DNA of 8,338 nt from Alphaproteobacteria bacterium (lineage in GTDB: Bacteria; Pseudomonadota; Alphaproteobacteria; Micavibrionales; Micavibrionaceae), in NCBI GenBank assembly GCA_023141075.1, contig JAGLKL010000052.1, forward strand, positions 1-8,338, written 5' to 3'. A program made the translations under genes and the position numbers. Numbering within the stretch: the stretch's first letter is position 1; each line of letters opens with the position of its first letter. Of this stretch, positions 7,102 to 8,338 are shown piece by piece. The notes beneath the pieces are model-generated. The model made no database searches. It had not been told where the DNA came from and saw nothing but the letters and a program-made list of their open reading frames with translations.

Positions 7102-7142
7102 TTTTTAAAGGCTATAAAAAGGTTGGGGAGTGCCTATTATTC
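7102..7142. other. Short gap between convergent genes, no clear terminator
   Basis: These 41 bases separate the stops of the last tad gene and the DUF2339 gene. They are AT-rich. The only inverted repeat is TTTTTA (7102-7107) with TATAAAAA (ending 7120), six A:T pairs around a 7-base loop, which is a weak hairpin. AGGC (7109-7112) and GCCT (7132-7135) could pair only across a 19-base loop. I see no GC stem followed by a T run on either strand. Confidence 0.5.
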
Positions 7143-8338
7143 TTAAGTGAAGCCACTATATTTATTCGTATCATCTTTAAATACAAAACGAGTATATAAA
7201 AAGCTTAAACCCAATAAAGACACCCCTAAACCAAGGAATGAGAAGACGCGGTATAATCCTTCCAGTTCAGAAGCATCATGGAGAAACACTTTTCCTACTG
7301 TTAAAATCATGATGGCCAAAGAGGCATAACGGATCATCTTATCTTGCTTCCATACTCCGAGCACAAGCAAGGTAATTCCAAGTAATAACCAAACCACTGA
7401 ATAGGCATAGGTCTCAGCATTTGTTGTTATACCAACACTTAAATCTGCGCCATGGAAGAAAAATCTGATATTCAAACTGATCCATGTAAAAACAAAAAGC
7501 AGAATAGATAGGCCGGTATAATTACACAGTTTTTTCATGTTTGTATGGGCAAGCTCTGTCTTGGCAACCCAAGCCCATAGAATAGGCAATCCAAAAGCTA
7601 GAGCAAGTTCATTTGCAAGAAATACACCGCGAATATCTAGATGTGTACAAAGCGGATTATGCATTATCAGATCAAAATAAACGACGCGGAATATTGCTAC
7701 TGCACAAAGTCCAGCGCCTCCCCATGAAAAGGCAATTCTTTCAAAACGTCGCCCTGAATAAAGACATGCTACACCATATGCAAATAGGATGTTTGTCATG
7801 ATGTTGCGTTCAAAGAAACTTGCTTCTTTAAACATAATTTCATCAGCAACGTGGAAAGCATGGCGATTTAAGTAATACCCCATTACTGCTACCAATCCCA
7901 CGCTTGCAAGCTCAAGGCAGCGAACAAATCGATCCTCACCTTTTTTTTGCCGCAAAAAGTAAGTCGCCCCGATGAACAATGCTGCAGGCAGGCCAAGCTG
8001 GAATAAAGGCCAATCAACAATCGGAACCGATGTTTGTAAATGCAGTTTTAATTCAACTAAGCTATAGGCCGTAAGCTGCACAAGTAATAAAGCCTGCGGA
8101 ATAAGCAAAAACCCGAAAACCAGAGCCAACAGCGTAGCTATTTGCCTTAATGCTGTAATAGGAATGCGGGTTGCAATCCACGCTGTGGCAAGAACTTGAG
8201 CAGCTATTGCTACGGAAAGAAATTCGTATTTAAGCTCGATTGTCAGGGCAAGCGAAATAAAGACCGTGGCCAGCAAAGAGGAGATGCCCAAAACATTATC
8301 TCTTTCGGCTGTTCCCTCTTCAAGAACGTTCATCGCTT
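7143..8338 (-). CDS. DUF2339 family multi-pass membrane protein, C-terminal part (5' end outside window)
   Basis: The coding strand is the complement; the TAA is at 7145-7143 and the frame is open to the right edge. ATG 8333-8331 is the first Met visible, but open frame continues before it and the family is usually far longer (roughly 800-1000 residues). I therefore read this as the last 400 or so residues of a larger protein. It is almost entirely hydrophobic helices. Counting from that Met, the family-typical end is clear: NAETYAYSVVWLLLGITLLV (305-324), then GKVFLHDASELEGLYRVFSF (347-366) followed by LGLGVSLLGLSFLY. DUF2339 has no established function to my knowledge; an inner-membrane location is inferred. 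It is convergent with the tad operon and likely unrelated to it. By eye it is more GC-rich than the pilus genes. An eight-A run on its coding strand (complement of 7941-7948) encodes Lys-Lys after Gln129. Confidence 0.85.
   Translation of the reverse strand, partial: AMNVLEEGTAERDNVLGISSLLATVFISLALTIELKYEFLSVAIAAQVLATAWIATRIPITALRQIATLLALVFGFLLIPQALLLVQLTAYSLVELKLHLQTSVPIVDWPLFQLGLPAALFIGATYFLRQKKGEDRFVRCLELASVGLVAVMGYYLNRHAFHVADEIMFKEASFFERNIMTNILFAYGVACLYSGRRFERIAFSWGGAGLCAVAIFRVVYFDLIMHNPLCTHLDIRGVFLANELALAFGLPILWAWVAKTELAHTNMKKLCNYTGLSILLFVFTWISLNIRFFFHGADLSVGITTNAETYAYSVVWLLLGITLLVLGVWKQDKMIRYASLAIMILTVGKVFLHDASELEGLYRVFSFLGLGVSLLGLSFLYTRFVFKDDTNKYSGFT

Noticed and set aside
7102..7120. 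A:T hairpin just after the last tad gene as an intrinsic terminator
   Set aside because: Only six A:T pairs with no GC stem; too weak to support a terminator call.
7147..7801. Two short + strand frames opposite the DUF2339 gene
   Set aside because: Antisense shadows of a conserved membrane protein; no family resemblance.

Overview
The window carries the distal half of a tight-adherence (Tad/Flp, Cpa) type IVc pilus assembly operon on the + strand, followed by a convergent, edge-truncated gene for a large membrane protein. Protein sequences (CpaE with a CpaE-type P-loop, CpaF, TadB/TadC pair, TadE/G-type pseudopilin tail, DUF2339 protein) point to a Gram-negative, alphaproteobacterium-like host. 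The DNA is AT-rich, especially in the pilus genes. I cannot fix the order or genus from this window.

Layout: 2-274 is the C-terminal end of a TadE/TadG-like pseudopilin. Then come cpaE (281-1513), cpaF (1533-2969), tadB (2976-3938), tadC (3951-4898), a 442-residue TPR lipoprotein ending in a LytR_C-like domain (4895-6223), and a 291-residue all-TPR lipoprotein (6226-7101). The genes are separated by 2-19 bases, or overlap by 4 at tadC, so they read as one transcription unit whose promoter lies upstream of the window. After a 41-base gap with no convincing terminator, a DUF2339 membrane protein gene (7143 to the right edge) runs in the opposite direction. No RNA gene, mobile element, CRISPR array or attachment site was seen. 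No gene-free stretch exceeds 300 bases.

How the parts work together (family knowledge): CpaE/TadZ localises the machine to a cell pole or patch. The CpaF/TadA hexameric ATPase drives pilus extension and probably retraction through the inner-membrane platform TadB/TadC. TadE/G-type pseudopilins join the fibre, and TadD-like lipoproteins help assembly or stability at the outer membrane. The prepilin (flp), prepilin peptidase (cpaA/tadV), secretin (cpaC/rcpA), cpaB and cpaD are not in the window.

The most notable item is the TPR lipoprotein with a coiled-coil stretch, two PVPxxKP repeats and a C-terminal LytR_C-like domain. It looks like a possible tether between the outer membrane and peptidoglycan or the pilus. 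The rest is a recognisable Tad system with local variations, not a wholly new system.
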